This document shows, piece by piece, positions 1-8,941 of a DNA stretch of 32,456 nt (position 1 is its first letter; each line of letters begins with the position of its first letter). The notes beneath the pieces are model-generated. The model searched no databases and was not told where the DNA came from. It saw nothing but the letters and a program-made list of their open reading frames with translations. Source of the stretch: Alterirhizorhabdus solaris (lineage in GTDB: Bacteria; Pseudomonadota; Alphaproteobacteria; Sphingomonadales; Sphingomonadaceae); contig NZ_VNIM01000043.1 in NCBI RefSeq assembly GCF_007785815.1, positions 1 through 32,456 of the forward strand, read 5' to 3'. A program made the position numbers and the translations under genes.

Positions 1-512
1 ACGCCGGGCCGACCACGGCCACACCGGTCGCGCCCGTCACCCGCCCTCCGGTGCGCGAGCCTGCCGCCGAGCCGGAGGCGACCGCCCCCGCCGCCGAGGC
101 TGCGCCGACCGGCGACGCCGGGGAGGACGCCTATCTCGCGGGCTACCGCCTGTGGGAGCAGAAGAAATTTCCCGAGGCGGCGACCGTGCTGAAGGCGGTG
201 GTGGCGAAATACCCCAAGCATCGCCGCGCCAGCTATGCCCAGAACCTGCTCGGCCGCGCCTATCTGGACGACGGCAAGCCGGGCCTCGCCGCAGAGGCGT
301 TCTATGCCAATTACCAGAAGATGCCGCGCGGCGACCGCGCGCCAGACAGCCTCTATTTCCTCGGCCAGTCGCTGATGAGCCTGAAGCCGGCCAAGCCGGC
401 CGACGCCTGCAAGGTGTATGCGGAACTGCTCGACGTGTATGGCGAGAAGATCGCCCAGCCGCTGCGCGACCGCGTGACCAAGGGCCGCGCCGACGCCAAG
501 TGCAGTGCGTGA
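1..512 (+). CDS. cpoB: Tol-Pal system periplasmic protein CpoB/YbgF, C-terminal part (5' end outside window)
   Basis: The reading frame is open from the first bases to a TGA at 510-512, so about 169 C-terminal residues are visible. A Pro/Ala/Glu-rich linker is followed by a tetratricopeptide-repeat block (DAYLAGYRLWEQKKFPEAA, then LLGRAYLDDGKPGLAAEAFY and DSLYFLGQSLMSL). This order, linker then C-terminal TPR, is that of YbgF/CpoB, a periplasmic protein that links the Tol-Pal outer-membrane constriction machinery to peptidoglycan synthesis during division. The N-terminal signal and trimerising coiled coil lie upstream of the window. In many alphaproteobacteria ybgF precedes tilS and ftsH, as it does here, which supports the call. 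Confidence 0.88.
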   Translation, partial: AGPTTATPVAPVTRPPVREPAAEPEATAPAAEAAPTGDAGEDAYLAGYRLWEQKKFPEAATVLKAVVAKYPKHRRASYAQNLLGRAYLDDGKPGLAAEAFYANYQKMPRGDRAPDSLYFLGQSLMSLKPAKPADACKVYAELLDVYGEKIAQPLRDRVTKGRADAKCSA

Positions 513-622
513 CCCGGCTGCCACGGTTCTGCCCCGCCGCGTGACGTTCACCGGGGTCGGCAAACTTCATGTGCCGTGCCGGCCTTCCGCGCCATGCCGT
601 TGACGGGAAACCGGTTCGGCGG

Positions 623-1645
623 ATGAATCCCCCCGATCCCGCCCTCGTCGCGCGCTTCAAGGACGCGCTCGGCACGCTGATGCCGGGAAGTGACGACGCC
701 CGCCTCGGCCTGGCGGTTTCGGGCGGGCCGGACAGTCTCGCGCTGTTGCTGCTCGCCTGGGCGGCCTGCCCCGGCCGTGTCGAGGCGGCCACTGTCGATC
801 ACGGTCTTCGTCCGGAAGCCGGGGCGGAGGCTGAAATGGTGCAAGGCGTGTGCGATCGGCTCGGGGTCCGCCATGTCACGCTACGTCGCTCCGCACCGTT
901 GGCACAGGGGCGCGGCGTGCAGGCGGCAGCGCGGGAGTTGCGTTATACTGCCATGGCCTCATGGTGCGGCGAGCGGAGGCTGGCGGCCCTCCTGACCGGC
1001 CATCATGCCGACGACCAGGCGGAGACCCTGCTGATGCGGCTCCGGCGCGGCGCCGGCATCGACGGGCTGGCAGGCGTGCGCCCCGTCCGCCCGATCGCGG
1101 CGCCCGAGGCCAGCCTGCCGGATCGCCGGGTCGTCGTGCTGCGCCCGCTGCTGGGATTCACCCGCGCCGAACTGGCGGCGGTCGCCGGCCGGGCCGGTCT
1201 CGATCCGGTCGACGATCCCTCGAACCGCGATGCGGGATATGATCGCACCCATGCCCGCAGGCTGCTGGCGGAAACCGGCTGGATCGACCCCCGCCGCATC
1301 GCTGCCAGCGCCGCCAATCTGGCCGAGGCCGCGCACGCGCTCGACTGGGCGGCCCGGCAGGAGTTTGCCCGTCGCGTGCGGGATGACGGCGCGCAGGGCC
1401 TGACGTTCGATCCCGAAGGACTGCCGGGCGAGATCCTGCGGCGGGTAGTCGAGTTCATCCTCGCGGATATCGCACGACCCGCCCCCGGCCCGGCCTGCCA
1501 CACGCCTGCCGCGCCGCTTCGCGGGCCGGAACTCTCGCGCTTCATCGCCCGCCTCACCGCCGGCCGGACCGCGACACTGGGCCGCGTCCTCGCCCGCCCC
1601 GGCCTGCGCTGGCGCTTCACGGTCGCCCCGCCCCGCCGAACGTAG
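623..1645 (+). CDS. tilS: tRNA(Ile)-lysidine synthetase TilS
   Basis: TilS attaches lysine to C34 of the CAU anticodon of a minor tRNA-Ile, changing its identity from Met to Ile; it is essential in most bacteria. The ATP-pyrophosphatase P-loop SGGPDS is at residues 33-38, followed by the family motifs [13 protein letters not shown] and [18 protein letters not shown], and by [16 protein letters not shown] in the substrate-binding part. At 340 residues it is on the short side, with little of the C-terminal domains. I chose ATG 623 because the conserved region begins soon after; an in-frame ATG at 569 would add 18 poorly conserved residues. It lies between cpoB and ftsH, the usual order. Confidence 0.93.
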   Translation: MNPPDPALVARFKDALGTLMPGSDDARLGLAVSGGPDSLALLLLAWAACPGRVEAATVDHGLRPEAGAEAEMVQGVCDRLGVRHVTLRRSAPLAQGRGVQAAARELRYTAMASWCGERRLAALLTGHHADDQAETLLMRLRRGAGIDGLAGVRPVRPIAAPEASLPDRRVVVLRPLLGFTRAELAAVAGRAGLDPVDDPSNRDAGYDRTHARRLLAETGWIDPRRIAASAANLAEAAHALDWAARQEFARRVRDDGAQGLTFDPEGLPGEILRRVVEFILADIARPAPGPACHTPAAPLRGPELSRFIARLTAGRTATLGRVLARPGLRWRFTVAPPRRT

Positions 1646-1677
1646 CAAAATCGCGACGAGCGATCGGTTCCCTTGCA

Positions 1678-1705
1678 TTGTCATTAACCCGCAAACCCCT
1701 ATCTT
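1678..1705 (+). promoter_or_regulatory. Probable sigma-70 type promoter of ftsH
   Basis: TTGTCA at 1678-1683 (five of six matches to TTGACA) is separated by 16 bases from TATCTT at 1700-1705 (four of six matches to TATAAT). The predicted transcript would start near 1712, leaving a short leader with GGAG at 1722-1725 ahead of the ftsH ATG at 1731. The region is AT-richer than its surroundings. The heat-shock sigma-32 consensus was considered: CTTG and CCTATCT are present but too far apart. Seen by eye only. Confidence 0.5.
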
Positions 1706-1730
1706 GCAGGCTCAAACGAGTGGAGCTTTC

Positions 1731-3674
1731 ATGAACGACGAGAAGGAACCGCAGGCCAACCCCTGGATGAAGAGCCTGCTCATCTGGGTGGGCATCCTGC
1801 TCGCGCTCGTCCTGTTCGTGTCGATGTTCGACAGCTCGTCGCGCCAGCCGGACGGCACCAGCATTGCCTATTCCGAATTCCTCGCCCGCGTGGACGAGGG
1901 CACGGTGAAGAGTGCCGAGATCGCCGGCAACGTCGTCTCGGGCAAGCTGACCAACGACCAGAGCTTCAAGACCTATGCGCCGAGCGACCCTCAGCTGGTC
2001 GACCGGCTGACCGCCAAGGGCGTGGAATTCCGCGCCAAGCCGGAGGAGCAGGCGAGCTTCTGGATGATCCTGGTGTACCAGTCGCTGCCGTTCCTGCTGA
2101 TCCTCGGCATCGCCTTCTTCGTGATGCGGCAGATGCAGAAGAACGCCGGCTCTGGCGCGATGGGCTTCGGCAAGTCGCGCGCCAAGATGCTGACCGAGAA
2201 GCAGGGCCGCGTCACCTTCGACGACGTGGCCGGCATTGACGAGGCACGCGAGGAGCTGGAGGAGATCGTCCAGTTCCTCAAGGACCCGTCGCGCTTCGCC
2301 CGGCTGGGCGGCAAGATCCCTAAGGGTGCATTGCTCGTAGGCTCGCCCGGCACCGGCAAGACCCTGCTCGCCCGCGCCATCGCGGGTGAGGCGAACGTGC
2401 CGTTCTTCACCATTTCCGGTTCGGATTTCGTCGAGATGTTCGTCGGCGTCGGTGCGAGCCGCGTGCGCGACATGTTCGAGCAGGCGAAGAAGAACGCGCC
2501 GTGCATCGTCTTCATCGACGAGATCGACGCGGTCGGCCGCCATCGCGGCGCCGGCCTCGGCAACGGTAACGACGAGCGCGAGCAGACGCTGAACCAGCTG
2601 CTCGTCGAGATGGACGGCTTCGACGCCAACGAGGGCATCATCATTGTCGCGGCGACCAACCGCCCCGACGTGCTCGATCCCGCGCTGCTGCGGCCGGGCC
2701 GGTTCGACCGTCAGGTGATCGTGCCGAAGCCGGACATCGAGGGTCGCGAGAAGATCCTCGCCGTCCATATGAAGAAGACGCCGCTCGCACCGGACGTGAA
2801 CGCTCGCGTGATCGCACGCGGCACGCCGGGTTTCTCGGGTGCCGATCTGGCCAATCTCGTTAACGAAGCCGCCCTGCTGGCCGCGCGCAAGGGCAAGCGG
2901 CTGGTCGCAATGAGCGAGTTCGAGGAGGCCAAGGACAAGGTGATGATGGGGGCCGAGCGCCGCTCCATGATCATGACCGAGGACGAGAAGAAGGCGACCG
3001 CCTATCACGAGGCCGGCCATGCGCTCGTGTCGCTCTACATCCCCGGCTGCGACCCGCTGCACAAGGTGACGATCATCCCGCGTGGTCGCGCGCTGGGCGT
3101 GACGTGGAACCTGCCCGACCGCGATCGTTATTCGATGACGATGAAGCAAATGAAGGCGCGACTGTCGCTATGCTTTGGCGGCCGCATCGCCGAGCAGCTG
3201 ATCTATGGCGCGGACGAGCTGAACACGGGCGCCTCGAACGACATCCAGCAGGCGACCGACATGGCCCGCTCGATGGTGATGGAATATGGCATGTCCGAGA
3301 AGCTCGGCTGGCTGCGTTATCGCGACAATCAGGACGAGGTGTTCCTCGGTCACTCCGTCAGCCGTGCGCAGAACATGTCGGAAGAGACGGCCCGGCTGAT
3401 CGACTCGGAGGTCCGCCGGCTGGTCGAGGAAGGCGAGGCCCGTGCGCGTGAGGTGCTGACCGACAATCTGGACGAACTGCACCGTCTGGCCGGCGCCCTG
3501 CTGGAATATGAGACGCTGTCGGGCGATGAGTCCAAGCGGGTCATCAAGGGCGAAAGCATCGGTCGTGACGATGCCGCCGGGCGTCGTGCGGCGCAGATGG
3601 ATACCGCCGGTTCCTCGATCCCCAAGAGCCGCCGTCCGGGTGGCGGATGGGACGCGGCGCCGCAGGGGGCGTGA
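1731..3674 (+). CDS. ftsH: ATP-dependent zinc metalloprotease FtsH
   Basis: FtsH is a hexameric inner-membrane AAA+ protease that degrades misassembled membrane proteins and regulatory proteins. The 647-residue protein has an N-terminal membrane segment (about residues 13-32), a periplasmic domain, a second membrane segment (about 110-135), the AAA module with Walker A GSPGTGKT at 204-211, Walker B IVFIDEID, a second region of homology ([20 protein letters not shown]), and the zinc-protease motif HEAGH at 426-430. Walker A has Ser where many FtsH proteins have Pro (GPPGTGKT). The start at 1731 has GGAG seven bases upstream; a TTG at 1704 in frame lies inside the -10 box and is not credible. 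It ends just before a perfect hairpin. Confidence 0.97.
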   Translation: MNDEKEPQANPWMKSLLIWVGILLALVLFVSMFDSSSRQPDGTSIAYSEFLARVDEGTVKSAEIAGNVVSGKLTNDQSFKTYAPSDPQLVDRLTAKGVEFRAKPEEQASFWMILVYQSLPFLLILGIAFFVMRQMQKNAGSGAMGFGKSRAKMLTEKQGRVTFDDVAGIDEAREELEEIVQFLKDPSRFARLGGKIPKGALLVGSPGTGKTLLARAIAGEANVPFFTISGSDFVEMFVGVGASRVRDMFEQAKKNAPCIVFIDEIDAVGRHRGAGLGNGNDEREQTLNQLLVEMDGFDANEGIIIVAATNRPDVLDPALLRPGRFDRQVIVPKPDIEGREKILAVHMKKTPLAPDVNARVIARGTPGFSGADLANLVNEAALLAARKGKRLVAMSEFEEAKDKVMMGAERRSMIMTEDEKKATAYHEAGHALVSLYIPGCDPLHKVTIIPRGRALGVTWNLPDRDRYSMTMKQMKARLSLCFGGRIAEQLIYGADELNTGASNDIQQATDMARSMVMEYGMSEKLGWLRYRDNQDEVFLGHSVSRAQNMSEETARLIDSEVRRLVEEGEARAREVLTDNLDELHRLAGALLEYETLSGDESKRVIKGESIGRDDAAGRRAAQMDTAGSSIPKSRRPGGGWDAAPQGA

Positions 3675-3678
3675 CGGT

Positions 3679-3708
3679 AAACGGAGCCGCGGTGACGCGG
3701 CTCCGTTT
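3679..3708. terminator. Bidirectional hairpin terminator between ftsH and the convergent gene
   Basis: A perfect 13-bp inverted repeat, AAACGGAGCCGCG at 3679-3691 and its complement at 3696-3708, closes on the four-base loop GTGA (a GNRA-type tetraloop). A/T bases at both ends supply short U tracts in either direction, so it can end both ftsH (+) and the convergent gene (-), whose stop codon at 3708-3710 touches the stem. Confidence 0.85.
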
Positions 3709-4523
3709 CAATATCCCACGAGGATCCTGTCACCGCCGAGCATGGTCTTTCGATCGATCGCCGGCTGTCGCGCGTGAAGCAGCGCACTTGCCTCCAGCAG
3801 CGGACGACGATCGGGGAGATCGAAGTTGATCGGGCGCAGATGCTCGACGGGCGCACCATCGACGATGCCGAGCCTCCATCCGTTTCGCAGCGCCAGATCG
3901 GCCCAGACGATATCGACCCCCCATCCCCAGCGGGACCGTGGTACCGGCGTGAGCGACGGCAGCAGCGTCGCCCGGATCGCCAGGACCGGCCCGCCTTCCA
4001 CGAAGTGGCTCCGGCGAACGATACTGCCGCTCCGGCGCTGGGTGACGGCATAGGACGCATACGAGTGCATTCGATGCGCCGGCTGCGCGATATCGAGTGA
4101 CGTGGCCATGATCGCGGCGACGAACCGGTCGAGAAACTGCGCGCCGAGCGCCGCATCGTCGTCGATCACCAGCAACCAGTCGCGCTTCCCTCCGTCCGCC
4201 ATGATCGCCGTGACCTTGTCCCACCGGGAGACGCCGACCCGGTCGTCGATGACGATCCTCACGTCGTGCCGCGATCCGCAAGCGATACGGGTCCGCCCAT
4301 GAAGTGTCTTCCGCGCGTCGGCCGACAGCGGATAGGCGGGGATCAGCACGGTGATGCGCTGCGGTGGCGAGGCGCGGAACAGCGGGCGCCAGTCGAACCG
4401 GGTCAGCGCGAAATCGAGATCCCGGTCGATCGTGCGCGCGCGCACCGGATCGACGTCCCGAAGATTGGTCGCGAGGCCGAAGGGATCGGCGAGAAGGGGG
4501 TGGGGTCGGATCGTATCGGTCAT
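3708..4523 (-). CDS. Glycosyltransferase-like protein of unknown specificity (GT-A type features)
   Basis: I do not recognise a named family with certainty. The 271-residue protein has no signal peptide or membrane segment. It shows a core reminiscent of GT-A glycosyltransferases: [11 protein letters not shown] (57-67), a short strand ending in the acidic run DDD at 121-123 ([18 protein letters not shown]), then [20 protein letters not shown] (197-216) and [13 protein letters not shown], where an acidic residue and His follow as in DUF707-like glycosyltransferase relatives. The acidic run would bind a metal-nucleotide sugar. ATG 4523 is preceded by a strong GGGAGG. It is a single gene facing ftsH and divergent from proA, with no sugar-pathway neighbours. 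Function as a sugar transferase is inferred, not shown. Confidence 0.6.
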   Translation of the reverse strand: MTDTIRPHPLLADPFGLATNLRDVDPVRARTIDRDLDFALTRFDWRPLFRASPPQRITVLIPAYPLSADARKTLHGRTRIACGSRHDVRIVIDDRVGVSRWDKVTAIMADGGKRDWLLVIDDDAALGAQFLDRFVAAIMATSLDIAQPAHRMHSYASYAVTQRRSGSIVRRSHFVEGGPVLAIRATLLPSLTPVPRSRWGWGVDIVWADLALRNGWRLGIVDGAPVEHLRPINFDLPDRRPLLEASALLHARQPAIDRKTMLGGDRILVGY

Positions 4524-4587
4524 TCCGCCTCCCTGCCGCACCCTGCCCGTCGTGACGCCAAGCGCATTTGCTGCTAGGGACGCGGGC

Positions 4588-5868
4588 ATGACCGACAGCG
4601 CCCTTCTCGACCGTCCGCTCGATGCCACCGCGCTCATCGCCGATATGGGCGCACGCGCCCGCGACGCCGCGCGTATCCTCGCCGCCACGCCGACCGGACG
4701 CAAGAGCGCCGCGCTTCTCGCCGCTGCCCGCCACCTCCGCGCCACGGTCGCCACGATCCTCGCCGCCAATGGCGAGGATGTCGCGGCCGGCGAGGCCAAC
4801 GGCCTGTCCGGCGCGATGCTCGACCGGCTGCGGCTGGACGACAAGCGCCTGGAAGGCATCGCCACCGCGCTGGAGGCGGTCGCCGCACTGCCCGATCCGG
4901 TCGGCAGGGTGATCGACGAAAGCGAGCGGCCCAACGGCATGAAGCTGAGCCGCGTGCGCGTACCGCTCGGCGTGGTGGGCATCATCTATGAAAGCCGCCC
5001 GAACGTGACGGCGGATGCCGGCGCGCTGGGGCTGATGGCGGGCAACGCCGTGATCCTGCGCGGCGGATCGGAAGCGATCCGCACCAGCCGCGCGATCCAC
5101 GCCGCGCTCGTCGCGGGGCTGGCGGAGGCCGGGCTGCCCGAGGACGCGATCCAGCTGGTGCCCACGACCGATCGCGCCGCGGTGGGGGCGATGCTGAAGG
5201 CGGCCGGGCTGATCGACATCATCATCCCGCGCGGCGGCAAGTCGCTCGTCGCGCGCGTGCAGGACGAGGCACGCGTGCCGGTGCTTGCCCACCTCGACGG
5301 GATCAATCACCTCTATATCGACGCCGCCGCCGATCCGGCCAAGGCCGAGGCGCTGGCGGTGAACGCCAAGATGCGCCGCACCGGCATCTGCGGCGCCACC
5401 GAGACGTTGCTGATCGACCGCGCCTTTCCCGCCCCCGGGCGGCTGGTGGCGGCATTGCTCGATGCCGGCTGCGAGGTGCGTGGCGACGTGGCCGCTCAGG
5501 CGCTGGATACGCGCGCGCTGCCCGCCACGGCCGGGGACTGGGACACCGAATATCTCGATGCGATCTGCTCGGTCGCGATCGTCGACGGCGTGGTCGGCGC
5601 CACCGCACACATCGCCCGCCACGGCTCGCACCATACCGATGCGATCGTGACGGAGGATGCCACGACCGCCGAGCGCTTTCTGGCGGAGGTCGACTCGGCG
5701 ATCGTGATGTGGAACGCCTCGACCCAGTTCGCCGATGGCGGCGAATTTGGGCTGGGGGCGGAGATCGGCATCTCCACCGGCCGGCTGCACGCGCGCGGGC
5801 CAGTGGCGCTGGAAGGGCTGACGACCTACAAGTGGCTCGTGCGCGGCACGGGCCAGGTGCGGCCGTGA
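4588..5868 (+). CDS. proA: Gamma-glutamyl phosphate reductase ProA
   Basis: ProA reduces gamma-glutamyl phosphate to glutamate-5-semialdehyde with NADPH, the second step of proline synthesis, in the cytoplasm. The 426-residue length is normal. Motifs include [19 protein letters not shown] (126-144), the glycine-rich segment [16 protein letters not shown], and the catalytic cysteine C268 in [14 protein letters not shown]. The C-terminal [17 protein letters not shown] and LTTYKW are typical. The ATG at 4588 lies 64 bp from the divergent glycosyltransferase-like gene. Its TGA is followed within 26 bases by the inferred nadD start, so the two are probably co-transcribed. proB (glutamate kinase) is not in the window. 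Confidence 0.97.
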   Translation: MTDSALLDRPLDATALIADMGARARDAARILAATPTGRKSAALLAAARHLRATVATILAANGEDVAAGEANGLSGAMLDRLRLDDKRLEGIATALEAVAALPDPVGRVIDESERPNGMKLSRVRVPLGVVGIIYESRPNVTADAGALGLMAGNAVILRGGSEAIRTSRAIHAALVAGLAEAGLPEDAIQLVPTTDRAAVGAMLKAAGLIDIIIPRGGKSLVARVQDEARVPVLAHLDGINHLYIDAAADPAKAEALAVNAKMRRTGICGATETLLIDRAFPAPGRLVAALLDAGCEVRGDVAAQALDTRALPATAGDWDTEYLDAICSVAIVDGVVGATAHIARHGSHHTDAIVTEDATTAERFLAEVDSAIVMWNASTQFADGGEFGLGAEIGISTGRLHARGPVALEGLTTYKWLVRGTGQVRP

Positions 5869-5893
5869 GGCGGCCCGGCGGGAGCCGCGCGCG

Positions 5894-6523
5894 CTGAAGG
5901 CGATCGGCCTGCTCGGCGGATCGTTCAACCCCGCCCATCGCGCCCACCGCCGCGTCAGCCTGGCCGCCATCGCCGCGCTGGGGCTGGACGAGGTGTGGTG
6001 GCTGGTTTCGCCCGGCAATCCGCTGAAGCCGGCGGCCGGCATGGCGCCGCTCGCCGCCCGGCTCGGTTCGGCGCGGGCGATGGCGCGGCGGGCGCCGATC
6101 CGCCCCACCGCGATCGAGCAGCGACTCGGCACGCGCTACACCGTCGACACGCTGGCCGCGCTCGTCCGCCGCTTCCCCGACCGGCGGTTCATCTGGCTGA
6201 TGGGGGCGGACAATCTGGTGCAGTTCCCGCAGTGGAAGCAGTGGCGCCGGATCGCCCGCACCGTGCCGATTGCCGTTATCGCCCGACCGGGCTATGGTGG
6301 CGCCGTCCACGCCGCGAAGGCGATGGGATGGTTGTCGCGGTTCGTTCGTCCGCGCGGCCGATCGCGAGACTGGATGAACTGGAGACCGCCGGCGCTCGTG
6401 CTGCTGCGCTTTCGCCTCGATCCCACCTCAGCGACCGGCCTGCGCGCGCGCGATCCGGACTGGCATCTCTCTTTTCATTCCGCGGCCCCGCGCGATATCA
6501 TCACGCGCCGCTCGATCCTCTAG
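5894..6523 (+). CDS. nadD: Nicotinate-nucleotide adenylyltransferase NadD (CTG start inferred)
   Basis: NadD adenylates nicotinate mononucleotide to form deamido-NAD. The nucleotidyltransferase motif GGSFNPAHRAH (residues 8-18) and the C-terminal SATGLR (179-184, the family's ISSTxxR position) frame a normal 209-residue protein. The frame is closed upstream by TGA at 5819-5821. Between there and the GGSFNP motif there is no ATG, GTG or TTG, so the natural start appears to be CTG at 5894, nine bases after a GGGAG Shine-Dalgarno at 5880-5884. The first conventional start, GTG 5993, would delete the nucleotide-binding motif. Alternatives are another non-standard codon or a sequencing error. It is followed immediately by rsfS. 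Confidence 0.88.
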   Translation: MKAIGLLGGSFNPAHRAHRRVSLAAIAALGLDEVWWLVSPGNPLKPAAGMAPLAARLGSARAMARRAPIRPTAIEQRLGTRYTVDTLAALVRRFPDRRFIWLMGADNLVQFPQWKQWRRIARTVPIAVIARPGYGGAVHAAKAMGWLSRFVRPRGRSRDWMNWRPPALVLLRFRLDPTSATGLRARDPDWHLSFHSAAPRDIITRRSIL

Positions 6524-6531
6524 GAGGCCTT

Positions 6532-7011
6532 TTGCCCGTTCCCACCGCCGCCAACCCCGGCCCCGCCGATCCCGAAGCCAGCGCCGCGCTGCTGCAACTC
6601 ATCATCGGTTCGCTCGACGACGATCAGGCCGTCGATACGGTCAGCATCCCGCTCGCCGGCAAGAGCAGCATCGCCGACTATATGGTGATCTCCAGTGGTC
6701 GCTCCACCCGGCAGGTCGCCTCGATGGCGAACAAGCTGGGCGACAGGATCAAGGCCGAAACCGGGCGCCCCGTGCGCATGGAAGGCCTGCCCACGGCCGA
6801 TTGGGTGCTGGTGGATGCGGGTGACATCATCATCCACCTGTTCCGCCCCGAGGTCCGCAGCTTCTACAATCTGGAGCGGATGTGGGCGTTTGGCGAGGCG
6901 CCCGCCGCGCCCGAGCCGCTGAGCGTGATCGAGCCGCTGGCCGAGGATGCCGAGGATCCGCGCACGCCCGACGACGGCCCGCCCGACGACCTCGACGACG
7001 ACGAGGACTGA
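6532..7011 (+). CDS. rsfS: Ribosomal silencing factor RsfS
   Basis: RsfS (Iojap/YbeB family) binds ribosomal protein L14 on the 50S subunit and blocks subunit joining when nutrients are short. The family core is clear: DQAVDTVSIPLAGKSSIADY, VISSGRSTRQVASMA, then VRMEGLPTADWVLVDAGDII and HLFRPEVRSFYNLERMW. The protein is 159 residues, with an unusual acidic Asp/Pro-rich tail of about 25 residues after the core. I place the start at TTG 6532, because GGAGG at 6523-6527 (overlapping the nadD stop) is just upstream and no ATG precedes the conserved region. The pairing nadD-rsfS-rlmH is widely conserved. Confidence 0.93.
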   Translation: MPVPTAANPGPADPEASAALLQLIIGSLDDDQAVDTVSIPLAGKSSIADYMVISSGRSTRQVASMANKLGDRIKAETGRPVRMEGLPTADWVLVDAGDIIIHLFRPEVRSFYNLERMWAFGEAPAAPEPLSVIEPLAEDAEDPRTPDDGPPDDLDDDED

Positions 7012-7018
7012 CACCACC

Positions 7019-7441
7019 GTGCTGCTGCACATCGTGGCGCGCGGGCGGATCGGTCGCAGCCCCGAAGGCGATCTGGTCGAGCGTTATCTGAAGCGCATCG
7101 TCTGGCCGACCCGCGTGACCGAACTGCCCGATCGCGGCGGGCGGATGCCCCCGCTCGAACCGGCCACCGTGCTGGTGGCGATGGACGAGAAGGGCGAGCA
7201 GCTCGGCTCCACCGACTTCGCCGGGCGGCTGGGCCGCTGGCGTGATGACGGGCGGCGCGAGGCACGGTTTCTGATCGGTGCCGCCGACGGGCTGGAGGCG
7301 GCCGATCGCGATGCCGCCACGCTGCGTTTCGCCTTCGGGGCGGCGACATGGCCGCACATGCTGGCACGCGCGATGCTGGCCGAACAATTGTGGCGCGCGA
7401 CGAGCATCCTCGCCGGCCACCCCTATCACCGCGAGGGCTGA
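7019..7441 (+). CDS. rlmH: 23S rRNA (pseudouridine1915-N3)-methyltransferase RlmH
   Basis: RlmH is a SPOUT methyltransferase that methylates pseudouridine 1915 in helix 69 of 23S rRNA on the assembled 70S ribosome. The 140-residue protein begins LLHIVARGRIGRSPEGDLVE and carries the knot region FLIGAADGLE, the segment LRFAFGAATWPHMLARAMLAEQ, and the conserved C-terminus GHPYHRE. The start is GTG 7019, seven bases after the rsfS stop. It is the third in a row of genes with non-ATG starts. Function follows from the family. Confidence 0.95.
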   Translation: MLLHIVARGRIGRSPEGDLVERYLKRIVWPTRVTELPDRGGRMPPLEPATVLVAMDEKGEQLGSTDFAGRLGRWRDDGRREARFLIGAADGLEAADRDAATLRFAFGAATWPHMLARAMLAEQLWRATSILAGHPYHREG

Positions 7442-7446
7442 CGACG

Positions 7447-8856
7447 GTGCTCCGCTCCAACGCCAGCCCGGCCGGATCGCTTCGTGGCGATACCGCCCTG
7501 ACGTTTGCTGCCTCGTTGCGGCGAATGGGCGCGTGGTCGACGAGCGGGGACGCGGCCGGCGAGCCACGGTTCCGACCTGGAACTACCACGACGATACCGG
7601 GTGGCGGGTCCGGCGCGCCGGGCGGCATCACTCCCGCCGTCCGGGCCAGGCTCTGCGTGGGCATTGCCGCCGCCGCGTTGCTGCTTGCCGCCGTCTCGCT
7701 CCCCCTCGGGCAGCCGCTTCCCGCCCAGTCGCTGCCGTCCCAGTCGCTGGCCGAGGAGGCGCTGGCGCTGGCCGAGGCCAAGCGGCAGGCCGCGCTGGCC
7801 CAACGGCGCTCCGCCGATTTCGAGCGGCAGGCCGCGCAGGCCGTGGGCGAGGCCGCGCGTGCCCGCGCCGAGGAAGCCGCGATCACGGCCCGCATCGTCG
7901 CCGCCGAGGCCGATATCGACGCGGCCGGTGCACGCATCGGCATCGTCGCCGCGTTGCGCGCGCAGCAGCGGGCGCGGCTGGCGTTGCGGCAGGGGCCGAT
8001 CGTGCGGCTGGCGGCCGGTTTGCAGACGATGGCGCGCCGCCCCCCGGCGCTGGCGCTGGTGCAGCGCGGCTCGCTTGCCGATCTGATGCACGTCCGTGCC
8101 CTGCTCGCCGGCCAGTTGCCGCTCGTCCGCGCTCGCACCGGGCTGTTGCGGCAGGAGGTGGCCGAGGGGCTGCGGCTGCAAGGACAGGCGGATCGCGCCG
8201 CCGCCATCCTGCGCGAGGGGCAGCGCCGGCTCGATTTCCAGCGGGCCACGCTGGCCGCGCTGGAAACCGGCCACCGCGCGCGCGCGCAAACGCTGGTCGA
8301 TCGCGCGATGGCCGAGCAGGATCGCGCCACGGCGCTGGGCGAGCAGGCGCGCGACATCGTCGATCTGATGGGCCGCGAGCGCGAGCGCGAGGTCCTGGCC
8401 GGTCGTCTCGCCGCCCTGCCCGGCCCGCTGCCCCGCCCGCCGATCCCCGGCTTCCCGGCAGAAGCCGCACCGCGATCGGGCCTGCTCTCGCCCGCCGGCT
8501 TCGACTATCGCCTGCCGGTGACGGGGCGGCTCGTGACCGGGCTGGGCGAGGTGGCGGAGTCGGGCGTGCGCGCCCGCGGGCTGACGCTGAACCCGCGCGT
8601 CGGCACGATGGTGGTGGCGCCCGCGCCGGGCAAGATCGTCTATGCCGGGCCTTTCAGGGATTATGGCCGCATCGTCATCATCGATCATGGCGGCGGCTGG
8701 ACGAGCCTGGTCACCGGCATCGGCAAGATGCGCGTGCGGGTGGGCGAACGAGTGGCCCCGGGCCGCGCGCTGGGCCGTGCCGGCAGCACGCTGACGGTGG
8801 AATTGCGCCGCAACGGCCAGCCGGTCGATATCCCCGCGCTCGTCGCGCAGGGGTGA
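7447..8856 (+). CDS. EnvC-like murein hydrolase activator (degenerate LytM/M23 domain)
   Basis: EnvC-type proteins sit in the periplasm and activate amidases that split septal peptidoglycan. A hydrophobic signal segment (GIAAAALLLAAVSLPL) is followed by a long Ala/Arg/Glu-rich coiled coil and a C-terminal LytM fold (VVAPAPGKIVYAGPFRDYGR, IVIIDHGGGWTSLVTGIG). The zinc ligands of active M23 peptidases are missing: the usual HxxxD and HxH positions read SGVRARGLTL and LTVELRRNG, as expected for a non-catalytic activator. The start is uncertain. GTG 7447 has GAGGG upstream and follows rlmH closely but gives about 65 residues before the signal segment; ATG 7525 and GTG 7657 are alternatives. It precedes ctpA, a common pairing. 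Confidence 0.82.
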   Translation: MLRSNASPAGSLRGDTALTFAASLRRMGAWSTSGDAAGEPRFRPGTTTTIPGGGSGAPGGITPAVRARLCVGIAAAALLLAAVSLPLGQPLPAQSLPSQSLAEEALALAEAKRQAALAQRRSADFERQAAQAVGEAARARAEEAAITARIVAAEADIDAAGARIGIVAALRAQQRARLALRQGPIVRLAAGLQTMARRPPALALVQRGSLADLMHVRALLAGQLPLVRARTGLLRQEVAEGLRLQGQADRAAAILREGQRRLDFQRATLAALETGHRARAQTLVDRAMAEQDRATALGEQARDIVDLMGREREREVLAGRLAALPGPLPRPPIPGFPAEAAPRSGLLSPAGFDYRLPVTGRLVTGLGEVAESGVRARGLTLNPRVGTMVVAPAPGKIVYAGPFRDYGRIVIIDHGGGWTSLVTGIGKMRVRVGERVAPGRALGRAGSTLTVELRRNGQPVDIPALVAQG

Positions 8857-8941
8857 GGCGAGCGACGCCCGCGACCGCGCTTTGTCCGCCTGCCAAGCCG
8901 TGATATCGCCGTCTTCAGATCCCGTCGAAAGAACCATCCGC

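Noticed and set aside
1672-1704. Heat-shock sigma-32 promoter for ftsH (CTTG and CCTATCT)
   Set aside because: The two boxes are too far apart for sigma-32; the overlapping TTGTCA-N16-TATCTT pair fits better.
3113-3137. GGAAC followed by CGTT inside ftsH, resembling a stress promoter
   Set aside because: Spacing is about 15, it lies within coding sequence and precedes no gene start. Best taken as chance.
5995-6534. Long open frame running through nadD into rsfS in another frame
   Set aside because: Its N-terminal part is a shadow of nadD, rich in Arg/Ala/Gly. RsfS homology starts only after TTG 6532.
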